Of a DNA stretch of 64,000 bases, positions 24,890-35,700 are shown one piece after another. The stretch is taken from contig CAWUHX010000147.1 in the NCBI GenBank assembly GCA_963922205.1, positions 434,001 through 498,000 on the forward strand. The letters run 5' to 3'. Position numbers and translations under genes: made by a program. The notes beneath the pieces are model-generated. The model ran no database searches and had not been told where the DNA came from. It saw nothing but the letters and a program-made list of their open reading frames with translations. The stretch's first letter is position 1; every line of letters starts with the position of its first letter. Source of the stretch: Romanomermis culicivorax. Lineage: Eukaryota > Nematoda > Enoplea > Mermithida > Mermithidae.

Positions 24890-25395
24890 GGATTCCAATT
24901 TTCAAAATTTTACAGCAGAGCGATTCAAACCCAGGCCAATTGGTTGAGATGGGGAGATCCTGCCACTAGACCAAGCCCTCCTTGAAATGAATGAATCAAA
25001 TAACGTATAAAAAAAATTTTTTCAGAAAAAATTGCCAAAAAAATTAAAACGTAGTCCTCCTGCCATTGCCATCCAGTTGTCCTGCTGTTGCCATTGCCAT
25101 CCCATCATTTTGGTATGTCATCCTGTGGTGTCCACGTTGTCGTTCCACCATTGCGGTTGCCTTCGCCATCTTAGTCTGGTTGTGGGGTCATCCTCACATT
25201 GTGGTCCCGCCATTGCTGTCATCGCATTGTCATCCCGCCATCCCCTTCGCGTCCTTGTCCAGCTGTTGCGTTCATCCTATCATCCTCCTCTCATCACCCC
25301 ATCATTGTCCTTGTTGTCATATCGTCGTCGTCATCCTCGTCATCATTTCTATAAATAAATTTAACTGTTCGTTCATTGTTGTTGTAAAATGAATA
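24890..25395 (-). mobile_element. tRNA-derived SINE joined to a CCATCATC-type minisatellite
   Basis: On the minus strand, 24990-24919 carries an A box (TGGTCTAGTGG) and a B box (GGTTTGAATC) spaced as in a tRNA gene. It is preceded by a GC-richer CCATCATC/GTCATC minisatellite at 25030-25360 and a TTCTATAAATAAATTTAACTG segment. The same order recurs at 53925-54353 in the opposite orientation. No intact cloverleaf, so not a tRNA gene. Confidence 0.65.
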
Positions 25396-25429
25396 AAAAA
25401 CTGAATAACATTTTCTATGATCCTAAAAC

Positions 25430-25870
25430 AGGATATTCAGGAATTGAGAGACTCCTCAAAAGGTCAAAAAGCAATAGATTCATCATTTTCACATCTTAAA
25501 ATGCTGTTAAATGAACCTTCACAACCTTGAGGAATCAAACTAATAAAATCTAATTTGTTCCTAATTTTAGGCCAGAGCCCGAAAATTTTTCAAATTAAAA
25601 TGCTGGAGAATGGATATTCAATTGTCATTGTCTTTAAATGCAAATGTTTGAAAAATTCCACACCCGGAGAAAAAATTGAGAGAATTTATGAAAAACGACT
25701 AAATTAGGTAAAACACTGATTGTATACAATTTTAAAATAAATAATGAAATCTATTGAGGGAGTAAATATGCTAACAGCCATGTCTAATAAAAAACGATTA
25801 TCATACCCATGACTGGCCTGAAGCACTGGGAAATTTTGAGGAGTTTACCAAAATGCATTTTTTTCTCATT
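25430..25870 (+). repeat. Dispersed repeat C, copy 1
   Basis: Shares with 63174-63720 a series of segments: AAAATGCTGGARAATG, a GAAAATTCCA..GAG.GAAAAA block, and a TATGCTAACRGCC block. A shorter same-orientation copy lies at 50150-50330. Non-coding; no ends or TSD resolved. Confidence 0.5.
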
Positions 25871-26137
25871 CACTAATTTTTTCACAATCAAAAGTAAAAT
25901 ATCCTGAAACAAAAAATGTGGAAATATTTTACATGAATATTTTGAAATTTTGAACTCACCTGGTCAAAATTAAAATAATTTGTTTACTCTAATTGTTGAT
26001 GTCTTGTCCTCCTCATCTTTCTGCAGTTAATTCTTAAATTTATAAAAAATAAAATATATGGATATTTATGCAAATTTTTACATTTTCGAGCTTATAAAGT
26101 GACAATTATATATCTGTGATTTCTCTGTTATTTTTGA

Positions 26138-26739
26138 GTGATTTCATTTCCAATACTTGTTATGTTTGCAATACTTATCTTCCGCTCTATTCTTAATTCT
26201 TGCATGTCCCATGAATTTTGTGAGATGTGCAACTGCAAATACAATGGTGGTGAGGCAATATGCTCATCAAAATTGGATTCTTCGATAGGCCGAAACGGAG
26301 GACTGGTAAATGAGAAAAGTAAATTTTGAAATAAAAATTATGAAAATGGCATTTACAGATTTACAACACCAAAGTCGATCGACTGATTTTAGATAGCCTG
26401 GAATGCTTTAGCAGAGCAGTTGATATTGTGCATAACGATGCCCAACAATTTTTTCCGGCATTGAAAGAATTGATAACACCCTGTTGTCATTGTTCAATTT
26501 ACATGGCCCCATATGTCATCAGCTGTCTACGCTCAGCTGTTGATGAAATGGATCAAGCAACCTATCAGGAAGGAGGAATTAAAAAAACCCTCTACTTCTC
26601 ACACAATTTTAGTATTTTTGACTATAGATTAAAGACTCATACAAATCAATTAAAATTATCAAATCATTTTTGGAATTTCAGGTGTAATTTTGGGCTTATC
26701 AACGAGTTCATTTATTTATCATCGTGGCCTTACAGTTAA
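26138..26739 (+). CDS. Possible two-exon small secreted protein
   Basis: Exon 1 (26138-26305) gives 56 codons: a hydrophobic N-terminus (MISFPILVMFAILIF) like a signal peptide, then a Cys cluster HEFCEMCNCKYNGGEAIC. A GTAAAT donor at 26306 and a TTTACAG acceptor ending at 26358 join in phase 0 to exon 2, which stays open to 26739 and contains FFPALKELI and a CCHC run (residues only, not a zinc knuckle). The Cys spacing and the LILDSLE..FPALKEL pattern hint at a leucine-rich-repeat N-cap, which is weak. The C-terminal third looks like intron read-through. It could be a host gene or cargo of a nearby element. Confidence 0.35.
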
Positions 26740-27043
26740 ATTTATTTTGTGACTCTCTTGGGTGAGGAGGCTAAATCAGGAAAACGAAAATGTAATCCAG
26801 CTGCAGGACATACCTCCCCAATCGTCTTTGCTGACCTAGCTGACAGCTTTTTTTTGCTGCATCAAAATGTTTCTAATATTTAAACTTCACAATTTTGTTG
26901 CTTTTTCAATTTTTCACATAGAATAGAAAATATATTATTCAATAGTTATCTCAATCGCTTTTTGCCAAACAGAAATGAAGAGAGGAAAAAAACAGAAAAA
27001 GAAGGTAGATGATAGAATACAAGACAAAATACATCACAATGCC
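26740..27043. other. No gene recognised
   Basis: AT-rich spacer between the possible secreted-protein gene and the outer limit of the 1.5-kb inverted repeat. Confidence 0.4.
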
Positions 27044-27399
27044 TAAAATATAGAACTGTTCCTGGGGAAGAATCCTATTCACTGAATCCCTGAACATCTG
27101 TGTTTTTTACCAGGAGGAAAAATCGATTAGGCCAATACAGTAAACACAGGTGTTCTCAAATAAATTAAGCACAACTCACCACTGCAGCTTCTCCCAGTAA
27201 AATCCCCATTGTCCTAAATTCGAGGTAAACCTGCCTGCCTGCCTCTGCCAACCAACACCTATGATTTCGCCACCACAAAAATTAAGTCATTCAGTAGTTG
27301 TTCATATTATTTTAAAAATTGATAAGGTGAAAAAAAGGAAAGTTGGAGCACAAAGAATACAAAAAAACTTTTAACAAAAATAACAGTGTACCTGGCGAA

Positions 27400-27922
27400 C
27401 TATCCAATTCTTTAAAAATACAGTATTGACAGAAATCTGATTTACAAGTAAAATCATTCACACTTTTCATGAAAAAGTTCTTTTGATCTAGACCAAAACT
27501 TTTAGTCTTAAAGGATTGGGTACACGGTGTGGATCCTGTGGTCTCCTGTAGGGGACTAGTTGAGCACAATTCTCATTCTACATGTTACTATTTTTATTGG
27601 AATTGTAGTGGCAATGTTATTCACCCATGCAGTGCAAGCTTACGGGAGATGTGGCACTAATCACGAGGTACACCTGGCTACCCTCTAGCTTTTCAGTACA
27701 AGGATGCTTCCCTTTTAGGACATTTTCCACCAATGCCCATACATCAGCAGGGTTATAAAAACATGAGCAAGGTATGTGAAAAAGACTTTTCTTAGCAGCC
27801 CTCATGGCTTCTTTTGGGCAAAAATGTTTTTTGAAATGGTTTTCAGATAATTGGTTGGTGCTGGCATTACCTGATGGAACCAATGAACTAAAACCATTCC
27901 AAACGATAAAACATTTAGCCAT
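27400..27922 (-). pseudogene. Gene X, left copy: unrecognised protein divergent from the TBP-like gene
   Basis: Starts at ATG 27922 (MAKCFIVWNGFSS) and stays open for 101 codons to 27617. Downstream, similarity to the right copy continues in other frames: TTIPIKI.TCRMRIVLN, then GLDQKNFFMKSVND and FCQYCIFKELDSSPG, the last followed by a GT that could be a splice donor. Conserved features are a WNGFS motif, HFCPKEAMRAAKKS, and a Cys-containing IPCSCFYNP. No family was recognised. Its start lies about 130 bases from the TBP-like gene, suggesting a shared divergent promoter. The left frame shifts after about 95 residues relative to the right copy. Confidence 0.55.
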
Positions 27923-28042
27923 TTTTCTAGACTAACTGACCAAAAAATTAAAAATTAAAAAGCAACAGATTTTTTGGTTTGATTATACCAGTGTCTATAG
28001 TGCTAATTCTTTGGTTTGCAGGAAAGAGGTGGACCCAGCCTC

Positions 28043-28048
28043 TATAAA
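28043..28048 (+). promoter_or_regulatory. Candidate TATA box between gene X and the TBP-like gene
   Basis: TATAAA in the divergent intergenic region. The right-arm counterpart lacks this short block and has TCTATATTGC near the equivalent place. Function is inference. Confidence 0.25.
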
Positions 28049-28059
28049 TCATAAAAACA

Positions 28060-28779
28060 ACAGGTTCGAGTATGTTCTGCTCATGAGAAAAAAGCAACAC
28101 ATGATGAGAAATTTAAGCATTTTTGTGGTTACATAATATTGCTGCATGCTTTGCAAAGTTTTTTGCACATGTGAAAGAGAAACAGTCACAAAAGTGATTT
28201 ATTTTTATGGGAAAAAACATCTTTCAAAAGTTTTTTGGACCTCCAGTATGAAAATTTGCAATATCATTGCCACTTGTACATGCAATTATAAATTGGAACT
28301 AAATACACTAGCAGAAAAATGTAAAGAACAGGTCAGCTATAGGCCAAGACGATTTCCAGGTCTTAGCATCAAGTTGGACAATCCAAAAGCAAGATCTTAT
28401 TCACATTGGGGAAACTAGTATGCACTGTGCTAAAACAGAAAAAGATGTCTAAGAAGCTTTATCAAAATGTCAGTTTATAATTATAAATCTATGGACAGAA
28501 GCCAAGTTTGGTAAGACTAACATCTACAATTATGTCAGATCAATCAAGCTCGAACACACTGTGGATTTGAGAGCAGTCTACCAAATGTATCGATCAGTTT
28601 TTATTGATGAGCCAGAATTATTTCCAGCACTTACATGCAGAATGAACAATGCAACAATTCTGCTGTTTACGAGTGGAAAATTTCTAATTACTGGATGTAA
28701 AAGTGAACGGAGATTGGGGTCATTGGGCACATGGATCAGAACATTTATAAATAGCAATTTAAGACCAAAAGGCAAATAA
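28060..28779 (+). pseudogene. TATA-binding-protein-like gene, left copy, both saddle repeats, broken
   Basis: Repeat 1 at about 28240-28410 has NIIATCTCNYKLELNTLAEK and RPRRFPGLSI.LDNPKA. The frame then shifts near 28395, and an in-frame TAA occurs in the EKDV..EA stretch near 28451. Repeat 2 at 28561-28730 has FIDEPELFPALTCRM and ATILLFTSGKFLITGCKSE. The order (basic/aromatic lead-in, then P.RFP.L or EPELFP.L, then a LLFTSGK..TG.K strand) is the hallmark of the two TBP half-saddles that bind the TATA minor groove. There is an N-terminal extension of about 65 residues. The gene lies 3' of divergent gene X and 5' of the penton-like gene. It cannot make a full protein as it stands. Confidence 0.8.
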
Positions 28780-28799
28780 GGATGATTATGGCAGGCCAA

Positions 28800-29125
28800 C
28801 AAACTTATCAAGTTTTGGTGGAGAAGTTGCTAGAAAAGGCAACCAAACGATTTATTGGTGTTAATGAAGTCAAGAACATTGGATCATGCTTCTGGAGCTA
28901 GATGAGCGAACAGTACAAAGAAGCCACATGAGCAGAATACAAGTGAAAAGCTTTTTGGAGTTTTGCTTCATACTCAAAAATTGCATAACCAATGGAAATA
29001 CGGAGGAGCTGTATGGATTGTAGCAACACTTTGATACCAACTCCACAAATATGTGCGATCATTAGGTCGGATTCTTGTATACAAAATTATACTGATGTGT
29101 TGTTTTATGTTAGAAAGGATAAAAT
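28800..29125 (+). other. Short stretch between the TBP-like and penton-like genes
   Basis: Protein-like but broken plus-strand frames (around RSHMSRIQVKSFLEFCF near 28925). I cannot assign them; they may be remains of another Polinton gene. Confidence 0.25.
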
Positions 29126-29158
29126 ATGAGTTCTGACAATTTAGAATTAACCCTGTAT
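29126..29158 (+). pseudogene. Penton-like minor capsid gene, first 11 codons
   Basis: An ATG at 29126 opens 11 codons that run exactly to the retroelement boundary. The last four bases, GTAT, are the target duplication. The frame resumes in register at 38240 beyond the element. Confidence 0.7.
29155..29158. repeat. 4-bp target-site duplication, left
   Basis: GTAT, repeated at 38236-38239 on the far side of the retroelement. Confidence 0.8.
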
Positions 29159-29734
29159 TGTTATGTCCTAATCGTTCTTTTAATTGACTTTACCTTTTAT
29201 TTTGGGAATACGAAAACGCATGGAATGTATATATAGTTTTTCTTTATTGTAAATATGAAAAGTGAACAAATAAATGGACTTAACGATAATCTAACTATGC
29301 GTAATCTATTAAGAAATTAAGACTGAAGAAAAATATCATCTCTAAAAATGTTTCCTCTTTTCTTTTCAGTTTCTTATCTCATTTGACCTGAGTCAAATGT
29401 TTACTCTGGTGGGTTGGTCTCGTGGTATCTCCTTATCTGTCGCAAGCACGAAGCTAGCTAATGGACTCTCGAAGGTTTCACTCTGCTTATTTTCGCTAGC
29501 ATGAAACTAGCTAGAAAATTTACTCTACATTTTATTTGCGGTTTTGGTCATCATCCTAGACCTTGCTTATCAAGTCTCACAAATTGTTTATCATGCGTTT
29601 CTCATGAATATTATTTTAAACAGGGTTTCTCAAACTCAACAAAATAAATATAAAAGAACTACAATAAAAGTACAGTAAGATTACAAGAAATACAAAATGT
29701 AACAAAATGCAGTTTTATTATTCATCCCCTGACA
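29159..29734 (-). repeat. 3' LTR
   Basis: 576 bp, TG..CA ends with the inverted hexamer-like TGTTAT/..GACA. Differs from the other LTR at C/T near 29298, near 29527 and near 29617. The pol stop codon (29745-29747) lies only about 10 bases inside; the bases just before the LTR (ACTGGCGGAT on the minus strand) are only partly purine, so the polypurine tract is weak. Confidence 0.93.
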
Positions 29735-29744
29735 ATCCGCCAGT

Positions 29745-32700
29745 CTACAAGTCAAACGTCTGCGTTTGACGTCGATTTTTGCGAAGGTTGTGATCGTGTT
29801 CAATTTGACGAGTCCGTAGGTTTTCTTCTTTATGATCGTTCGTTTCGTTATCATTCTGTTGCGAGTTGTTAAGTTCCATTGATGATTCGGGATTTTCTTC
29901 AAATGGGGGTTTGCATGGTTTGGTTCGATTTACATGTATGGTTTCATGGCCCAAGGGCTTGTTTTTGTTTTCAATTACGATATTTGGATAATTAAGGGTA
30001 ATGATTTTGTATGGGCCATCAAAAATTGGTCTCAGCTTTTTGATTTGTCCACGTTTAATAACTTCTGATTCTTTCCATATTAGTTCTCCAACTTTGTACT
30101 GTATGTTACGTTTGTTTTTGTCATATGTTTCCTTATAGGTTTCTTGTGATTTTTGGATTCTATTTTGTATGTGAGTTAATGCTTCTGTGAAATGTTTCTT
30201 TACAGTACATTGATATTCATCTATGTCAATATAATGCAGGGGCGGATAAAAGTTTATGGCTGCATCAATAGGCAGTCTGGGGTTTCTACCAAAAAGTAAT
30301 TCAAATGGAGAATATCCCGTTGTGGAATTAGTGTTTATGTTTGTAGCAAAAATGGCATATGGCAAATGTTGATCCCAGTCGCCGTGGTTCTCACCAATGT
30401 ACATTCTGATGCGAGTGATTAGAGTTTGGTTTACTCTCTCGACTTCCCCCTTGGCTATTGGGTGATACGCCGATGTGTGAATTTTCTTTGTATCAAAAAT
30501 TTTTGTGATCTCAACCATCAATTTTGAAGTAAAGTTTGATCCTTGATCCGATTGTAAAATAATGGGTGCTCCATGTCGGCACACTATTTGGGTCACAAAA
30601 AGTTTCGCAGTAATCTCCGCTGTGATGTCTTGTGTTGGGAACGCTTCTACATACTTTGTATAGTAATCTATGAATACGATTATGTAACGGTTTCCGGATT
30701 CAGTTACGGGCAATGGACCAACGCAGTCGACCCCAATACGGTCAAAAGGACCTGATACTGGTATGGGTTTTAAACTTGCTTTGATCTTTTTCAGCAAAGG
30801 TTTATTCTTTTGACATGTTTCACAAGATTCACAATATTGCTGAACATCTTTTGGTAGACTTTTCCAATAGTAATGTCTTTTGATCGATTGAATTGTTTTC
30901 TTTGTGCCAAAATGACCAGCTAAAGGATCATTGTGATACGATTCGATAATCAGTTTCTTCAGAATTTCAGGGACTACAACTTTATTTTGACCATCCACTT
31001 GCTTACATAATATTTTGTCCTTAAGGATATAAGTTTGATAAGTTTCTGATGGATTTGCTTCTAGATAGTTTATGATCGGAAAAAGATTAGGATCTTCTTT
31101 CTGTAATGTTTTAAGGTCGCTTTGTGTGTGATTTATTAAATTTACTTGACCTTTCTCTTCGGGATCAGTTTCTATGTCAAAAAATGGTGTGGCGTTAGGA
31201 TTAGGAAGCCTGGAAAGTGCATCAGCGTTAGCGTTAGCTGAACCTTTTCTTGGTTGAATATTCAGTTTAAAGTCGGCTAGAGCAAGTCCCCACCTGGCTA
31301 TACGACCAGAAGGATTTGCCTTTTCAAGCACTGATTTGACTGCTGTGTGATCAGTTTGAACAATCACTTCATGTTGAAAAAGATATGGCCTGAAAAGTTT
31401 AGTGAATTCAACAACAGCAAGGGTTTCTTGCTCTGTGATTGGGTAGTTTCTCTCCGCATCTTTTAATTTTCGACTAGCGAATGCTATAGCGTGTTCTTTC
31501 CCGTCATTTTGAATTTGGCTCAAAACGCCACTGATGCCTTCATTTGATGCATCAGTTTGTAAAATGAATGGTTTAGTAAAATCAGGATGACTTAAAATCG
31601 GAGGTTTGACTAGTTTATGCTTTAGTGTGTCAAATGCTTTATTTTGTTCTTCTCCCCAGTAGAATTTTGATCCTTTTTTGAGTAGACAGTTTAACGGATG
31701 ACAAATTTGTGCACAATTTTTGATGAATTTTCGATAATATGAAATAAGCCCTAAGAAAGATTTTAATTGTTTGATCGTTTTAGGTGGTTGTATGTTTGCG
31801 ACTGCTTCTAATTTTCTTGTGTCCGGTGTAATCCCTTCAGCTGAAATTTTATATCCAAGGTATTCAATTTCTGGATAGCTGAATTTGCATTTGTTTAATC
31901 GAAGTTTCATTCCTCCTGTTTCCAAACGGGTCAAAACTTCTTTGAGCCTTTCTAACATATGAGAATGGGTTTCTCCAAAAACGAGAATATCATCCAAATA
32001 AACGAGACATGAAGACCATTGCAAGCCAGATAATAAAATGTCCATGAGTCTCTGAAAGCTGGCTGGTGCATTACAAAGGCCAAAAGGTAGATTATTGAAT
32101 TCGTACAATCCGATTGGCGTCATGAATGCAGTTTTCTCACGGTCTTCTTCAGCAATGGGTATGCTCCAATAGGCGTTAGCCTGATCAAGCGTTGTAAAGA
32201 ATTTCATACCATTTAAGATATCTAAGCTGTCGTCGATTCTCGGAAGTGGATATACATCCTTTTTAGTGATTTGATTGAGTGCTCTAAAATCACAGCAAAA
32301 CCTATAACTTCCATCCTTCTTTGGAACAATCACTGAATTTGTGGAATACAGTGATATGCTTTTCCGAATGATGTTTCTAGATTGTAAAGCTTTCACTTCA
32401 TTTATGATTATTTGTTTCTCTTTCGGAGAAGTCCGAAAGGGGTATTTTCTAATTGGTTTAGAGTCTCCTGTATCGATATGATGTTCTAATAATAAAGTGC
32501 TACCTGTGTCTTTTCCACTATCTGCATAAAGATTTGGGAATTTTTGAAGAAGATCAACCAGTTGATCTCTATCCATTTCCGTCAATATTTTTGATATGTT
32601 TACATTATTTAAAATCCATGCTCGATTTATAGTTTTGTTACCAGTTTCCGGTCTTTTATTTGATGCTACGGTTTGCTGATCAGGTTTATAGCATTTCACT

Positions 32701-35700
32701 TCACCAATACACATGCCTGGATAAAGCTTAATTGAATATTTATTGGGATTTAGGATTTGAATTGGAATATGTCCATTGAGAATTCGGTTTACTGAAGCTG
32801 CGGCATAAACATGATGTTGTTTTAGCAGTTTCGGTTCAAAAATGATGTCGTCTGTGCATGATTGATATTGTTTTGATATTGGCACCGATAATAAATGAAT
32901 TGATTTTGGTTCAAGTTTTACAATATCATCTAAAATTATCGCACCACGATTTTGGGGTGGGTTGAATAACATACCCTCACATGGTATTTTCGCCTCTCTG
33001 AACCGAATATAAGAGTTTTCCCAATTGAATTCAACAGCTCTAAATCGGTTGAGAAAATTTGTGCCTAGAATAAGTTCAGCTGTACAATTTTTTTGAACCT
33101 GAACCTGAATAGTTTCGCTAATATCATGTGTCAATACAGTTATAAAAGCTGTGCCTAATATTTTAATAGGTTTACGGTTTGCAGCTATAGGCGTAGCTTT
33201 CGAGGGAAAAAGATGCAAATTTTTGATTCGTTTAGCAACATCAGCATCAAGCAACGAATAAACTGCTCCCGAGTCAATTAATGTATTCGCCCACAGCATC
33301 CCATCAATTTTGAAATTGGCATGTGGGGTACGTTTAGGTGGTTCAAACAAAACGTTAATTGACTCATTTTGGCTTTCTAAGTCAACATTGTTTCTTTGTT
33401 TATTGAATTTTACGATCCATTTGTGTTTACTCTTTTTTAATTTTTGTTGTTTCTTTTTATTTTTTGATTGTATTTGTGCAAGTTGTAAAAGTGCATCGGA
33501 AAAAGTTGGTTGACTCTCTTCAATTGATGGAATGATTTGTTTATTCCGTTTTCGTTTATAGTATATGAGAAAAAGATATGCTACGTAAGCAATAACAATT
33601 ATGATTCCGATTATGATTAGGGTATTCAATAGGAGTTGAATATGCGCTTTTAAAAAACCATTGAATGCATGTGATATCACTTCAGCTTCTTTATCAACCA
33701 CATGTTCAAAAGCATTTCCGAGACCTTTAGCAGTATTGCTGATACCATCCGTGGTTCCAGACAAAATTTCAAATATTCTTTTGGGTTGTAAAGATAAGCT
33801 AGACGTATAATTGACAACATTGTTGAGTACATTCTCAAGTTTCTGCGTTTTAAAAATATAGTGTCTCAGAAAAACGTAATTTATAGGAGCTTGTGCAATT
33901 TGATCGTGAAATACTGCTGGTGTATTGAACTGAAAAAGTTTATGATCTCCTTTCCATATCAGTTGTAAAGACATTGAGCTTACATGAACTGGTCCAGAAT
34001 TAGTGATCCATGTTTTATTTTGCTTGAATATACCGATCGTGTGATGATTACAATCAACCACAGGGCTTGATTGTATGAGATCCTGCCCTCCTGGAGTAAC
34101 AAAAAATACAGTTTTCTCCACTTGAACGGGTAAATATTTGTAGCAAGTCTCTCCTATACGATAGTCATAGTAGAGCTTATTGACCTTAATTTGTTTACAC
34201 GGCCAAACGGTTAATGCATCTCCAGTGAATTCGGCAGTTATATCGTTTCTCTGCAAGAATGCTCGAATACCCAATGTAGGATCAAAAAGAAGTAATTGCC
34301 AAATTAGGTCAAGGTATCTCTGTGCATAATAGCAAAGTTCAAGCCAAACATGCTTAAAATTTTCAATTTCGTTTTGCGTTATCCGATATTCTAAATAATT
34401 CAGTTTAGAGTTCACTGGATCAGGATTGCGTTGCTTGATTTCTGAATGAGTACGGTTTACACTTTTATAGTTCTCCTTGATCTGTAAGATGACACCCTGT
34501 TCTGTGGATAAAAGATGAGAATGATCTGGACATTCACGATAACTTGATGTGAGGACGAATGTGCATTGTATCTCATCAATAACAACATGATTTCCGCTTA
34601 TTTTTGCCTGGTAAACATTTTTGTACACGAATGGACAAAAATTCGAAAAGTTTCTTGAGTCCCAAACAATAATGCTCTCTTCATTAGCACAATGGCCCGA
34701 GGTAGCAAGGCAACCTCCTAAATCACCTAGGTCGCTGCTAATAAGTTTACCATCCCAAGTGGCTACTTGACCCTGTTCAATGACAAAGTTTTCTACTGTT
34801 GTGCATATATCACTACAACACCACTTATAGTTTACATGTAAAGTATTGTTTGTGGTCCACAAACCATCATGTTTCTTAATTAAACGTGTATCTTTGTAGA
34901 CTTTGGTTCTCATAGCCTGATTGCATTGCTTAATAGACACATGACTTACTGTAACTTTATCTGCCACGATTCCTTTTGAACCAAAGAAACCCATGTTTGT
35001 GCAGATGATAGGATTTCTCAGACTACATTTGAATGCACTTGCATATGCTGGCTCATTTCTTGGAACAAAAATTGAAATGTTCATGAGATAGGGCTTTATT
35101 AATTGTTTGGGCGGTTCACAAATTATATTTTTGGGTAAATAAACGGCATGTCCGCTTCTCGAACCACCACAAATATGATATGAGTTGATAAATACAGGAT
35201 AATATATAAGAAAAATCAAAAAACAAAGCACAAAAGATTGTATATTAAAATCATAATTTTTCGGATAAGCTTCTCTTTGGCTTTGATTGGATTCAAACTG
35301 GTGATTAGGTTGATTTTTCTGAAAAGAGTTTTGTTTGTGAATAAAGTTTGAAAAACTGAATAGTTGAAGTTTACCGCAAATCAGGTTGCTCAAAGTTTGC
35401 TTGACATTCCTCGCATGTTTCTCCAACGCATCTTTAACCGATTTGTCTTCAATAGACTCGATATCCATTTCCATGCTGTTGAGCATTACGGTCAAATTAT
35501 CGACGGCAATTTGATTCGGTGATAAAATGGTTTGGGGTTTCTCATCGATTTTCGTTTGTTGATCAGATTCTCTTGACAAATTTCCAGACGACTTTTTGTT
35601 TCTCGTTTGAACGGATTTGCTGTACGCTCCATGCTTTGGACAATAGCAGCATGTGCATAGCAATTCTGAACAAAGACTTTCTGATGAATGATCATTCTGA

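Larger units (their letters stand above)
27044..28555 (+). repeat. Left arm of the 1.5-kb inverted repeat
   Basis: Similarity to the reverse complement of 44150-45640 starts at TAAAATATAGAACTGTTCC and runs through gene X, the divergent intergenic region and the first TBP repeat, fading inside the TBP-like gene near AAGCTCGAACACAC. Small indels and substitutions are spread throughout. Confidence 0.8.

Noticed and set aside
24919..24990. A tRNA gene on the minus strand
   Set aside because: A and B boxes are present but acceptor and anticodon stems do not form, and the same sequence recurs as a SINE head at 54.3 and 58.8 kb.
25032..25392. Two overlapping 108-aa ORFs rich in Ser, His, Pro and Val
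   Set aside because: Translation of the CCATCATC-type minisatellite; open only because of its repeat structure.
33540..35237. Assignment of the glycoprotein to chuvirus, herpesvirus or another named virus group
   Set aside because: The stem and anchor pattern is suggestive only; no diagnostic motif can be defended by eye.
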